This document shows, in pieces, positions 46,253 to 58,784 of a DNA stretch of 64,000 bases. Position 1 is the first letter of the stretch, and each line of letters starts with the position of its first letter. The notes beneath the pieces were generated by a model. The model was given only the letters and a program-made list of their open reading frames with translations. It searched no databases and was not told the origin of the DNA. A program made the translations under genes and the position numbers. Source of the DNA: Ampelocalamus luodianensis (taxonomy: Eukaryota; Streptophyta; Magnoliopsida; Poales; Poaceae); contig CM070619.1 in assembly GCA_036346255.1 (NCBI GenBank), positions 29,952,342 to 30,016,341 of the forward strand, given 5' to 3'.

Positions 46253-47560
46253 TGTTGGAGATATGCCCTAGAGGCAATCATATTGATGATGATATTTCAT
46301 TGTATCCATGATTTAATAAATGTTCCTTTAATATTGCCTTTGTGTTGATTAACAAGTATGTGACTTGTTTGTGAAACTCTTTACTTGTATGGTTATTCTA
46401 AAGTTGTCCCTAGTCGGAGTTCATGTGAGGACACACGTGAATGATGGATTAGCACATGTATCGGTTGATGACCATGTTTCATGAGTCATAGACATGGAGA
46501 TGTCAAACCAATAATGTGGACACATGTTTAGAACATGGGGTTGGACCACCCAACATGAGACATAGTAATTATTCTTATGGTTCTCTCTACACAATGTGTA
46601 CGCCTTGTCCTTAGACCGAGATTGTCGCATGTACTTGAGATGTGAATCGACCTACTTAGGGGCTATCAAACGCTACTCCGTGAATCGGGTAGTTATAAAG
46701 GTAGCTCGGGTTTGTCATGAAGCATGTCGCGAGGCATGGTCAATCGAGATGGGATTTGCCCTCTCTACCGAGAGAGATATCTCTCGCCTCGAGTGATCGG
46801 ATCCAAATGCATGGCCATGCTACTTAAGGTTAAGAGTTAACCTAGTAAGGGATTCCGGATCACGGATCGAAAGAGTGGTCACTTGGAGCTCGACTAAATA
46901 TCGTGAGGCAAAGGGATTGGCATGTACATAACGTTGTGATGGTTCGTCCGATATGATCTTTACGTATGTTTAGGAGTTGGCACGCCTTGCCAGAGGTCGC
47001 TACCAACTATTGACCAAGTATGTGTACTGCGCCATGTCTAAACATATGTGAACCATAGGTCACACACTTAGAAGTTGAAGCCCAATTCGGATTAGATCCG
47101 AATTAGATCGGGCATTGAGTCCTAATGGGCCTCTATTCGTAGAAGCCCATTATAAGGGCGCCTATAAAAGGAGGGCAGGGCGCATCAAGTTAAGGGTTGA
47201 GTTTTTCGTGACATCCCCAAACCCCGCCGCCACCCTCCCACGCCCTAGTCGCGCGCGGATCTAGTAGTCCGGCGTGTGTCGCTTCCTCCCGCACGTGTGG
47301 ATACCTTTGAAGGCGCCGATCGTGGCGCTGGGACGAACCGCAAGAAAGGAGTCAGACGGGACGCCACGACGAGGACGAGGAAGTAGTACGACTATCGCCC
47401 GACGCATCGCATCAACTTAGTACGACTACACCGCCCGACGCGCTACATCAACTTCCGCACGCGCTGTCTAGTGGTAAGACCGTGATCTATAATCGCAATG
47501 ATCTTGGTTTACTGGTAGAATTTTTAATTTGCGCTAGTGTAGCCTACCCGCTTCCCTACA
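46253..47560 (+). mobile_element. Copia element K, 5' LTR
   Basis: This LTR is 1,308 bp. The opening TGTTGGAGATATGCCCTAGA is the well-known start of BARE-1/WIS/Angela LTRs. It contains a perfect inverted repeat AATTCGGAT...ATCCGAATT near 47091-47111, and a TATA box followed by a C-rich leader. Confidence 0.93.
47163..47170 (+). promoter_or_regulatory. TATA box of Copia 5' LTR
   Basis: TATAAAAG, followed by GAGGGC, lies about 400 bases before the LTR end. It is matched at 62308-62315 in the other LTR. Position and sequence fit the BARE/Angela promoter. Confidence 0.7.
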
Positions 47561-48390
47561 AAGGGTATCGTGAGCTGTTGTCGCCATGTTATAGGTTCGG
47601 TGATTTGCATATGGCGATATGTAAATCGGTATGATCGATGTGATCGATTGTATAGTTTTGGTAATGGATTGGTCAGTTTCGTGATCATGCGCTAAGGTCG
47701 TGAAACAACATACCTCTACCGGTCGGATTCGCCATCGGGTAGACAAAGTGACACGTAAAACCGGTTGCGGCATGCGAAGATCAATATGATTGAACGAATC
47801 GAACCTAGATTAATAATCGATGTACCGTGATCATGCCGCTAAGGTCGTGAAACAACATACCCTACCGGTCGGATTCGCCATCGGGGTAGACAGCGACACG
47901 TAAAACCCAGGGGCGCCGCCTTTGAACCCTGATGGGGAAACCCTCGACCCCTTATCCTGGAGATTGCGATTCTATGCATAACTTGTTTTGCGGGATGTAT
48001 GTGACCAGTATGGCCTAATGTGTATGTGATGCATGTTTGTAATATTTTCATGACTCATGAATCATGGGTTCGACAACACTACTGGAGCCATTGTGTTGTC
48101 AAAGTATTGTATTAACTACTGCGTCGACTTGTGATGATTCCTAGTATCTATGTATTTTATTACTAGTCTGTTATAAGTAATAGCTTATAGTAGTACTTGG
48201 AGGACACATCACTTGGAGGGATGGCACACATGAACCATGGAGATGGAGATCATCATGGTGGATGATTCTATGGCGATGGAGATCACCATGAGAAAATGGG
48301 CCATCTTGAGTCACAATTGTGTGAATGCTATTCTGTTGTTTTACTCCTATGCATGTTTGAATGGTAGAAGTATAGCGATCCCTCACAAAA
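47561..48390 (+). mobile_element. Copia leader, left part, with primer site and duplication
   Basis: A primer-site-like GGTATCGTGAGC (47564-47575) follows the LTR. A 146-base-offset direct duplication has copies starting GTGATCATGC at 47681 and 47827, each about 85 bases long (ending ACACGTAAAACC). The leader is interrupted by element I at 48391 and continues after 57047. Confidence 0.8.
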
Positions 48391-48950
48391 TGTAACACCC
48401 CAACTCCACAAGAGCCAAGAATGCTACTAAAATAACCTTACACAAAACTAAACTAAGATAATTTACTAAATTTCGGTAGAGTCTCCTTTGTATTTCTAAC
48501 AACACATGGGTTTCAAATAGTTAAAAGGAGTTATAACGAAATACTACAATATTCAAGATCAACAATAAGTACTCAAGAACTTACTAATCGACTGAACAAA
48601 TCCTCAAACTTCCAACTAGACTACTCATCATTATTACAAATAATCCGATACGGTAACATAAACATGTCAAATCCTTAAACAGTAGCTTAATTATTAAGGC
48701 ATGGTCCGAGAATTAAAGTTCATGACAAGTGCGTGCAAAGCATAACGCTACTTCCTCCCATGCATGCCGCGCTTGAACTGAGTACCTAAAAACAACAAGA
48801 AAGCAAGAGTGAGTCCACAGACTCGCAAGTACATAAATAAAAGACACATAATTCAATCCATAACATCAGCATCCATATTCGGGAGCACATCACTAAATCA
48901 TTCTACATGCAAATGCAATGCTCAAGGATTCCTTTTCTTTATCTCTTTGT

Positions 48951-49142
48951 GCATTTTACTGTAATGCAAAGTATGCAACTGTTGCCAGACCCATGCACGC
49001 GTGGCGCGCGCACGGGGACCAATTGCCCAATACTCCGCAAGTATTGGGGACCTCATGCCCACACTTCACGAGTGTGGGGATCTCAAGCCCGTCACATTCA
49101 TGACGGGACCTCAAAGATGTGCATGCTTGGTCATCACAAGAC
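48951..49142 (-). repeat. Hairpin array in LTR I (left copy)
   Basis: Stems include TTTTACTGTAATGCAAA-type (damaged), CCCAATACT...AGTATTGGG, CCCACACTT...GAGTGTGGG, CCCGTCACATT...ATGACGGG and CTTGGTCAT...AGACCAGG. The first intact stem differs from LTR A (CCCATTACT...AGTAATGGG) in both arms. Confidence 0.75.
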
Positions 49143-49212
49143 CAGGCCTCAACATGATATCAAAATGCATATGCACCATCTCTTTTAACATCAAGCACCA
49201 ATGACAATTACA

Positions 49213-49281
49213 ACATTCATGAATAAAGGCAATAACGACATTCATGAATAAAGGCGATAACAATATTCATGAATAAAGCAT
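49213..49281 (+). repeat. Three short tandem repeats in LTR I (left copy)
   Basis: ATTCATGAATAAAG recurs three times with a period of about 26 bases (CATTCATGAATAAAGGC units). The right LTR has the same array at 55565-55631. Confidence 0.85.
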
Positions 49282-49614
49282 ATCCATACTTTGAACATTC
49301 ACCATTCTGATTATGCACACTTATCAATAGCCATACGACATTAACAAGCATCAAACCCGCATTCATATCCAAGCAATTACAAACAAGGTTCAAACGATGC
49401 ACTTGCCTCAACCGTGCGGGAACGAAGGACGCGAAGAGGGTGCCGCCTCCGGAACCAGTCCCCCACCTAAAAATTCAATTAACAAATGCTAAGACAGCAA
49501 TAGAGGACCACTCAAACCATAAAAGTAAAGACGGACTCAGAAAAGTTCCTTTAGCGCGAACCCAGCCCCAATTTCTAGATGTCGCTTTGTCCCCTCTGTG
49601 GACAGTCATGTTCT

Positions 49615-50135
49615 AAAATTCATATCTTTTTGTACAGGGATCCAAATTAGGTGTTCTTGGACTTCATTGAAAGGTTATAAAATTCCCCAACTAAACCTAG
49701 TTGGCGAGTCTTCCTGTTTCGGCCATCTACTACCCCTAACATTCGAAATAACAGAACATCGTTTTCACGTCAGGTTCTCTGGACAGTGCACTAAATTGAT
49801 CATAACTTTCAGCTCGTTTGTCAAAATTTCGTGTTCTTGTGCTTCCCTGAAAGCTACGACAATTATCTACAACTTTCGTTATACTGAGATCCTCTAATTC
49901 CCCATTTAACTTATCGCACAAGTCAAATTACTAAAACCTGTCAAAACACTGACTGATTCGCAGGACAGTCGCACTAATAAATTCATAACTTTTGCTACAG
50001 AGGTCCAAATAATACGATCTAGCACTTCATCGAAAGCTATTGACGTCCTCTACAACTCTCTAGGAGAAGCCCAAGACTGAATCCGCACTTAACTTCATCA
50101 AAACGTCTGTCTAACGCGATCTGTCCTGAGGAGAC
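49615..50135 (-). repeat. Three phased ~182-nt repeats in LTR I (left copy)
   Basis: CATA[T/A]CTTT anchors lie at 49621, 49801 and 49984. The gaps are 180 and 183 nt. Confidence 0.8.
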
Positions 50136-50706
50136 AGAAATACCGACATTGCTACAACAATCAAAAGATGCATCTACTCGGGGGAAACGGGTATTTCCCT
50201 TGACGAAACACCACGAACGTGAAGAACTCCCAGCGCAGGCCATGAACTCTCCCTTCCTCTCTTCTTCCCTTCTCCCTTCTTCCTTCTTCTTCTTTTTTTT
50301 GGCCGCCACCACAATGAAGAGGCATCGGAGGAGAGGGCACCACCATGGAAGAGAGGATTGCTACAGTACCGTGCTACAGTGGCGGCGGCGGTACTGTAGC
50401 ACGGAATTACTGTAGCAAACCTAGGGTTTCCCCTCCTCCTTTTGTTGGTGGTTGATTTTCTCATGGGCCACTATGGCTAATTTCCTCCTTTATGGCCGGC
50501 CACCTCCTCCCACCTTTGGGCCAAATACCAATGGGCCTGAGGCCTCGGCCCAGGTTGTCCAAATTTTGCTGTAAACCCCCTCTTTAACTGCTTAAATAAC
50601 TATTTTCTATTTGATCCTTCCCTCAATTCAATTTCTAAATAGTCTTTCTCTTTAAATAACCTAATTCTCTCTCAATAATCCTTTCGGATACTTTTGGGGT
50701 ATTACA

Positions 50707-53700
50707 TTCTAACCCTTAAACCGAATTCGACCTCGATTCGACCATGCTTACGCTAAAGTATAATCACAACTAAAACTTACTAACATTGCTACGTACTGCT
50801 GTGAATAATTCGATATCGCTCGCGCATGCGACTCCAATTCCCAAGTCGTTTTCCACTCGGACTTATGGGACCACCGCACCTTGATGCAAGCGATGTGTTA
50901 CGCCTCATCACTTGTACCATCCTAACGAACCACTCAACGAGACATGACTCAAAGATGCGAATGCTCATTTGGTCAACGACTCTTACGAAACCTCACACTC
51001 CAGATACCTTAAGCATTCTCTCAACACCGGTTCATCCAAAACATTATATACCCCGCTCCAAGACTCGAGACGGTTCTAGCAAATTGCTATCTTCCAGAAT
51101 CCCCGCAACTTCCAGAACAACCAAATATACTCTGGGCTATCTATCTCTTCGGCACCAAACCACATAACTTGCACATAAACATTTGGAACTCTTGTTCCCT
51201 CTTAGTCGATTCCTTCACTAGAACAAGGAGATCCCCCATTAAGCAGGGACGTGCAACACAACTTATTTTATCAAACTTTAATAATCAGATTCAACTGAAA
51301 ACAAAGGATTCACAAAGCAATTCCAACTTTCCTCCAAAATCAGAGATTCTTCACGAAAACCTTCCATCCTTCCAACTCGGCAGTTTGCAACTAAACACCA
51401 CATAAGCCAAAGAGAATTCGCTCGAATGTCCAAATCAATTACTTCATTTATTTTCTGAATCGACAGAACCACCTTATCAACCTAAGTCAACTCAAATTGT
51501 ACATGATCTCCATTATATAAAAAAACCAATTCAAGCAAGAACCAATAGAGCACTTCTCTACTCGAGGATCATTCTTTTCTCGGATGTTCATTTAAGAAAT
51601 AATCCCTTTCCTTTTTCATGGGTGTGCAGAATTATCACACTAACTCCCCCCTCTTAACCGACAATCTCAAAATGATCCTCAAACCGAAATAACAACCATA
51701 CTTATTTAGAGAGACTCTTCTAATCCACAAAAATATTCTCTAGTCCACTCCTATCCCAAAGGAATTATTTTGACAAATAGTTTCCAACGCCTCAATAGAG
51801 ATTTTTCACCCACATCCACATCAACTCATTCATTAAAGATAATCAACTTCAAGTTCTCAAGACACATACTCATTTACTTTACCCAATGTATTCTATCAAA
51901 GATCAACATACTATTCAAAATTCGCCTGCTCATCTACCTCTACACATACTATTGGGTCTCCATGGTCCTATCATAAAAATACAAAACCCAAATTCAACCT
52001 CCAAGTTTTCTACCATGAGTTTCTGGTATAATTGATAGGAAATCCTTAAATTCGTTTACTAAAATTTCACACAGCTCACAATAACCTCAGTTATTATTAT
52101 CAACATTCCTCACTAATCAGGTAACCGCCCCAAGGCGATTTATTTCACCAATCTTAGGCCCCTAATCCACACCAATCCAATTCAGTTACACAACTACAAT
52201 ATACCCATTCGCAATACTCTAATTGATTGACCAGGATTCAAACATACTCAATCACCAACGTTAATAAATAAATAAATTCTTGACCAAGTTATACTTAGAG
52301 ATAATCTAACTCCCATAGGGTTACTCATTGAGGCCGAATCATACCTGACAATAACTCAACAATTCCTGCTATCCCATTAATTAGCACAACACTTAGGTTT
52401 CTCCACACCGCTACTCTCATTAACCTTCACCATCAAAACTCTTCTACACAATCTTACTAAGTATCCAATTACATAATCTTACTAAGTATCCAATTGCTAC
52501 ACTCTAATAAATTTATCAAGAGTCCATACTTTCGATAATCCCAACATCCCAACATGGACTTTACTGGATCATAATTCGCCATAGGTTCTACTAGTTGTAA
52601 CACTAATCAATTTTATTTCATCGACAAACCTTCCATTTAAATATAACTCCTCCGTGTATTATAGGTCAAAACCAATTCACTATCTATCGCTCTTCAAATA
52701 ACTTGGTTCCCAAAATTTCACCACCATCATATACTTGTCTACCACCAACCAATCGCCATAATACACTTTATAAGACTTTGGCAACACAAGTTGGTTAATT
52801 CCTTTCTCAAAAGGAAGAAACAACCAAATACAAGTTTTCAACGCACAAGAAAAAGTTGCTCTCTGAGTGAGCCGAGACTAAGAGAAACAGTCAAATATTA
52901 ATGATCTGGAAAACAAAATACGAGTATGTAAATGAGGGCACATGTCCCACAATAAGGAACTTTCAAACCTACATAAATCATAATAAAACACTGCTATAGA
53001 AACCCAAGAAACTCTTAAGCTTTAACAATAGAAAAAAAATTAAAGATCACAATTCTTAACTCCAACCTCAAATACTTTTGGTACACATTTTTCGTTAACA
53101 AAGAAAGCAATTTTCTTTGATTACAACACTACTTAGGAACCAAACCACATTAATCACTTAGGAACCAAACAGAACCTTCCCACGCGTCACATTGCTCAAC
53201 TAATTTCATGTACTACATAATTCATGAACTCTAAAAGATCACGAATGCAAAACTCCAAACATTTCATTTAATACATATTATGAAAATCAATCAACTTACT
53301 TTCTCTCTAGAAGAATTATCACCACTCACAATCTCTTGTAGATTTGTATTTCTAACATCAAGAGTAATTCGCTCTTAACAAGATTCGTTATCGTCAACCC
53401 TTCCTTTAAAAGTCCTCAAAAGCTTTCCAAATTGTTATATACTAGATTATCATCTCATCCTCAATTGAGGGTATACCAAATTATTACAACCTCACTACAA
53501 CAACCACTTTATTTTAGAGGAACCGACTACACAATTTAAAAGGTTATTCCAAAACCCTTCCATCAAAGACATACTATTATCCGATAGTTCTACCATCACG
53601 TAAACATTGTTCATCCATTAAATCCCATCAGTTTATCTCTTAGTGATGCTCAACACCAAACTTTAATAGACAATAATCTAACTCCTTTTGAACTTAACCA

Positions 53701-54742
53701 TCCCAAATGGTTAGATTAATCCATTGAGATTAGTTAATCCAATTTACCAAATAAGTTTACCAAATGTATCACTCTTAATGATCACTCAATTCATCAATGT
53801 TCCACACTTCTTATCAATTCTATTGATTACAATTAGATATAGTCATACTCCTAATCACAGCTCATCAAGAATTACTACAAAAAAACTTTCAAATCTATCA
53901 ACTTTCCTTTCAAGGATCTTAGTTTGATCGATCATGCACACACTGCAGACCTAACATGATAATACATATCATATCCATTAATTGTTTTGATTATAACCTC
54001 TCACTTAACCAAGACAAAACATCGCTAAAGGGTTTAACATCTTCTTTCATAAAAGAGAACTATTAATCTTCAACACTCAAAATACCCAAGAGAGATACAT
54101 TGAGTCAAAGTCTCCACGTACTAAAGGACTTGTAAAAGAAAACTTTCATTAACCAAAAACATCAAGCGAATAAATAGGTCAAGTTTTACAATAAAAAAGA
54201 CAAAACTCTAATACAAAGGTCAATCTTGACAATTAACAAAGTTCACCAACATGAGAATAACTCAACAGCTTGGGAAAACAATAATTGCTTTAAGGGACAA
54301 GTTAAGCCAATAAAAACATATCAATCTTTCTCAAAGAAACCCATCCTTTGCAATGAACTATCGACCCAGAGAAATTTATCAACCACAACTGGACAAGAAT
54401 TGACCAAATTCAAATTCAAAGAAACGAACAACTTCTAAGATACTCACTATCACGCGGTACTAAGATATCCAAGGTAACCACTTCACTAATCCCTTATTAC
54501 GAACAGTGGTGTAAACAGTAAAGCCTGAGCCACAACCACTACCTCCACCTCTCAACATGGGTTATCCCACACATATAACAATAGCATTATAATATAAATA
54601 TATCAAATCGTCTCATAACAGAATCATCAATACAACTCAATAGAAGCGTAAATGCAATGCAAAAACCAATCCCACCTACGTGCTTAGTGTGTCAAAATTA
54701 ATATTTCATTACCCACGGACCTCTGACAGCTCGATACCAATC
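50707..54742 (-). mobile_element. Element I, internal domain
   Basis: The domain runs from the polypurine tract (50707-50725, TTCTAACCCTTAAACCGAA on the plus strand) to a primer site near 54730-54740 that reads TGGTATCGAGC on the minus strand. It is 4.0 kb and non-coding, with similarity to D's internal domain over much of its length. For example, an antisense stretch containing NLSLNQDKTSLKG sits near 53960-54060. A 23-base direct repeat of ATCTTACTAAGTATCCAATT occurs near 52451-52495. Confidence 0.78.
50815..51160 (-). pseudogene. Integrase C-terminus/chromodomain remnant in I
   Basis: On the minus strand VRWSHKSEWKTTWELES is a clear chromodomain end (50815-50880). Farther upstream in sense, PEYIWLFWKL near 51090 resembles the integrase SPRYIGPF motif. 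Stops and frame changes lie between. The position next to the polypurine tract matches E, F and H. Confidence 0.6.
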
Positions 54743-55305
54743 AGAACACCCCAACTCCACAAGAGCCAAGAATGCTACTAAAATAACCTTACACAAAACT
54801 AAACTAAGATAATTTACTAAATTTGGTAGAGTCTCCTTTGTATTTCTAACAACACATGGGTTTCAACAGCTAAAAGGAGTTATAACGAAATACTACAATA
54901 TTCAAGATCAACAATAAGTACTCAAGAACTTACTAATCGACTGAACAAATCCTCAAACTTCCAACTAGACTACTCATCATTATTACAAATAATCCGATAC
55001 GGTAACATAAACATGTCAAATCCTTAAACAGTAGCTTAATTATTAAGGCATGGTCTGAGAATTAAAGTTCATGACAGTGTGCGTGCAAAGCATAACGCTA
55101 CTCCCTCCCATGCATGCTGCGCTTGAACTGAGTACCTAAAAACAACAAGAAAGCAAGAGTGAGTCCACGACTCAGCAAGTACATAAATAAAAGACACATA
55201 ATTCAATCCATAACATCAGCATCCATATTCGAGAGCACATCACTAAATCATTCTACATGCAAATGCAATGCTCAAGGATTCCTTTTCTTTATCTCTTTGT
55301 GCATT

Positions 55306-55498
55306 TTACCGGTAATGCAAAGTATGCAACCCGTCAGATATTCCATGCTCGCGCGCGCACGCACAGGGACCAATTGCCCAATACTCCGCAAGTATTGGGG
55401 ACCTCATGCCCACACTTCACGAGTGTGGGGATCTCAAGCCCGTCACATTCATGACGGGGACCTCAAAGATGTGCATGCTTGGTCATCACAAGACCAGG
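55306..55498 (-). repeat. Hairpin array in LTR I (right copy)
   Basis: This matches 48951-49142 but preserves the terminal stem better (GCATTTTACCGGTAATGC at about 55301-55318). Confidence 0.75.
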
Positions 55499-55959
55499 CC
55501 TCAACATGATATCAAAATGCATATGCACCATCTCTTTTTAACATCAAGCACCAATGACAATTACAACATTCATGAATAAAGGCAATAACGACATTCATGA
55601 ATAAAGGCGATAACAATATTCATGAATAAAGCATATCCATACTTTGAACATTCACCATTCTGATTATGCACACTTATCAATAGCCATACGACATTAACAA
55701 GCATCAAACCCGCATTCATATCCAAGCAATTACAAACAAGGTTCAAACGATGCACTTGCCTCAACCGTGCGGGAACGAAGGGCCGAAGAGGGTGCCGCTC
55801 CGAACCAGTCCCCACCTAAAAATTCAATTAACAAATGCTAAGACAGCAATAGAGGACCACTCAAACCATAAAAGTAAAGACGGACTCGAAAAGTTCCTTT
55901 AGCGAACCCAGCCCCAATTTCTAGATGTCGCTTTGTCCCCTCTGTGGACAGTCATGTTC

Positions 55960-56480
55960 TAAAATTCATATCTTTTTGTACAGGGATCCAAATTAGGTGT
56001 TCTTGGACTTCATTGAAAGGTTATAAAATTCCCCAACTAAACCTAGTTGGCGAGTCTTCCTGTTTCGGCCATCTACTACCCCTAACATTCGAAATAACAG
56101 AACATCGTTTTCACGTCAGGTTCTCTGGACAGTGCACTAAATTGATCATAACTTTCAGCTCGTTTGTCAAAATTTCGTGTTCTTGTGCTTCCCTGAAAGC
56201 TACGACAATTATCTACAACTTTCGTTATACTGAGATCCTCTAATTCCCCATTTAACTTATCGCACAAGTCAAATTACTAAAACCTGTCAAAACACTGACT
56301 GATTCGCAGGACAGTCGCACTAATAAATTCATAACTTTTGCTACAGAGGTCCAAATAATACGATCTAGCACTTCATCGAAAGCTATTGACGTCCTCTACA
56401 ACTCTCTAGGAGAAGCCCAAGACTGAATCCGCACTTAACTTCATCAAAACGTCTGTCTAACGCGATCTGTCCTGAGGAGA
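55960..56480 (-). repeat. Three phased ~182-nt repeats in LTR I (right copy)
   Basis: CATA anchors lie at 55967, 56147 and 56330. The gaps are 180 and 183 nt. Confidence 0.8.
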
Positions 56481-57047
56481 CAGAAATACCGACATTGCTA
56501 CAACAATCAAAAGATGCATCTACTCGGGGGAAACGGGTATTACCCTTGTGAAACACCGCGAACGTGAAGAACTCCCAGCGCAGGCCATGAACTCTCCTTC
56601 CTCTCTTCTTCCCTTCTCCTTCTTCCTTCTTCTTCTTTTTTTCTTGGCCGCCACCACAATGAAGAGGCATCGGAGGAGAGGGCACCACCATGGAAGAGAG
56701 GTGCTACAATACCGTGCTACAGTGGCGGCGGCGGTACTGTAGCACGGAATTACTGTAGCAAACCTAGGGTTTCCCCTCCTCCTTTTGTTGGTGGTTGATT
56801 TTCTCATGGGCCACTATGGCTAATTTCTCCTTTATGGCCGCCACCTCCTCCCACCTTTGGGCCAAATACCAATGGGCCTGAGGCCTCGCCCAGTTGTCCA
56901 AATTTTGTCAGAAACCCTCTTTAACCGCTTAAATAACTATTTTCTATTTGATCCTTCCTCAATTCAATTTCTAAATAGTCTTTCTCTTTAAATAACCTAA
57001 TTCTCTCTCAATAATCCTTTCGGATACTTTTGGGGTATTACACAAAA

Positions 57048-57506
57048 TGTTAAGTTAAACATATGCCCTCCCAATTAAACTTTGCACCATCCCATGTCTT
57101 GTAAAATTGATGGTGGGTCTATAAAATTAGGGCACCATCAACTTTCCTTGACTAGATGGGTTTTGTATCGGATACTTACATGCATAAGGATTGGTGAACT
57201 TAACAAGGTTATCATAAAGGTTATGGGCCTTGGGGCATAAAGGTTGGCGTGGGGCATAGAGATGTCACCCAACAACAAGAGTCATATAGAGATATGATTA
57301 GCAAGGTGTTGCTTACGAATTACCTTGTCTCCTAGCGGTGATGCAAAAGCTCACTAGTAGACTCGTTAATTGCGGATCTTGAATCGCTAAGAATCAACAG
57401 AGGATGTTGATTTTAGTGGGAGTACATTCTATTAAATTTGTTTAATACGATTTACTCTATCATGGTTTTATTTGTCTTAGTATTTTGCATTTCCTATTGT
57501 AGATTA
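57048..57506 (+). mobile_element. Copia leader, right part
   Basis: This is the leader sequence resuming after element I, up to the gag start. It is AT-rich and non-coding, ending CTATTGTAGATTA before the ATG. The T-rich run plus TGTAG just before the ATG could be a splice acceptor. Confidence 0.65.
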
Positions 57507-58340
57507 ATGGCATCTAGCAACCACGCACACCCTTTTGCTTTGCGATCGATTCTTGAGAAAGAGAAATTAAATGGAACAAACTATTCGGACTGGGTCCGTA
57601 ACCTGAGAATTGTTCTCAGGGCAGATAAAAAGGAAAACGTTCTGGACACCCCAATCCCAGAAGAACCTGCTAACAATGCGTCTGCTGCTATTAAAAATGC
57701 CTACAAGAAAGCATGTGATGACTCTCTTGAGATTAGCTGTCTTATGCTTGCATGCATGGAACCTGACCTTCAAAAGCAGTTTGAGGATCAGGAAGCGTAT
57801 GATATGATCATAGCGCTTAAGGACATGTTCGCACGGCCGGGCCGAGCGGTTCAATGTCTCTAAGGCTTTTTCGGAATGCAAGTTAACGAAGGTGCACCCG
57901 TAGGCCCACATGTGATCAAAATGGTTGGTTCTGATCGGACTTTGGATAAACTTGGTTTTCCAATTGGCCAAGAGTTGGCAACTGATTTCATTTAGCGTCT
58001 CTTCCACCTAGCTATGGGCATTTCATTTGAACTACCATATGCATGGGGCGGATAAGGGCCTTAATGAGCTTTGTGGGATGCTCAAAGCAGAGTGACATTA
58101 AGAAGTGTGCGGGGCCTAGCCATGTGATGGTCTGAGAACAAGTCTAGCTTCAAGAAAAGGGTAAGCCATGGCCAAAGAATAAGGGCAAGGTTAAAGATAT
58201 GATCTCGAAGCCAACGCCTAAGCCTAATCTTTGGACACGAGTGAGACAGTATGCTTCTATTGTAAAAGCGCCTTTGGAAGAGAAAGCGCAAGAAGTAAGA
58301 AGGTTGGAAGTAAGACTTCCACCCATGATACACTTGTCAT
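57507..58340 (+). pseudogene. Copia gag remnant
   Basis: The start MASSNHAHPFALRSILEKEK, then LNGTNYSDWVRNLRIVLRAD, is the typical N-terminus of BARE/Angela Gag, the capsid protein that packages the RNA. I chose the ATG at 57507 over an in-frame upstream one (57438) because Gag similarity begins there. The frame is open to 57863 and breaks in a GCACGGCCGGGCCG stretch, probably an indel. The zinc knuckle start Cys-Phe-Tyr-Cys-Lys is at 58252-58266, with the rest of the CCHC box damaged. Confidence 0.88.
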
Positions 58341-58460
58341 AAATGTTTTAGACATTTTCTGCAGATTCTCCTATTAACTCTTGGGTATTTGATACCGGAT
58401 CGGTTGCTCACATTTGCAACTTGATGCAGGGCTAATAAGAAGTAGAGGAGTCGCAAGAGG
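58341..58460 (+). pseudogene. Copia protease remnant
   Basis: NSWVFDTGSVAHICN contains the aspartic protease catalytic triplet Asp-Thr-Gly (from 58391) in the usual Copia context. It would cleave the polyprotein. It lies just after the Gag zinc knuckle, and a stop codon follows soon after. Confidence 0.8.
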
Positions 58461-58784
58461 TGAAGTTGATTTTGCGTTGGAAATAAAGCAAGGGTTCTTT
58501 GCGTTGACCGTCGGCACCATGCAACTTCACTTCCTTCAAGATTTATTATGGAATTGAATAATTGTTATTATGTTCCTAGTATGAGTCGAAACATTTTATC
58601 CCCTCATGTTTGATGAGAGATGGTTATTCATTTGCAAGTAAAGACAATGGTTGTTTGATCTCTAAAAATGGAATATTTATGGCTTTTGCGCCCATTGTAA
58701 ATGGGTTATTTATTTTAAATCTTGATGATGCGCCTATCTTTAACATAAATGCTAAAAGACTTGACCTAATGATTTGAATCCCAC

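Larger units (their letters stand above)
48391..50706 (-). mobile_element. Element I, 3' LTR (left copy)
   Basis: This LTR is 2,316 bp, from TGTAACACCCCAACTCC to GGGTATTACA. Reading the minus strand from the right it has the GC-rich block with a cluster of four ACTGTAGC/GCTACAGT motifs (50358-50418) and CTAGGGTTT. It then shows phased repeats, the TTGCCTCAACCGTGCGG box near 49402, hairpins and the acceptor-like block. Confidence 0.9.
48391..57042 (-). mobile_element. Element I, complete Tekay-like element
   Basis: LTRs at 48391-50706 and 54743-57042 flank a 4.0-kb internal domain. The duplication CAAAA lies at 48386-48390 and 57043-57047. The polypurine tract is beside the left LTR and the primer site beside the right LTR, so it reads on the minus strand. 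It lies inside Copia K, which lies inside H, making it the youngest layer. The LTRs are nearly identical by eye. Confidence 0.92.
54743..57042 (-). mobile_element. Element I, 5' LTR (right copy)
   Basis: This LTR is 2,300 bp. Its first bases read AGAACACCCC in place of TGTAACACCCC. The rest matches the left LTR apart from small indels, mostly in C/G runs of the GC-rich block. It carries the four ACTGTAGC/GCTACAGT motifs at 56700-56760. Confidence 0.9.

Noticed and set aside
46421..46796. Open frames inside the Copia LTRs as genes
   Set aside because: They fall in LTR regulatory sequence and are not preserved as frames in the second LTR copy.
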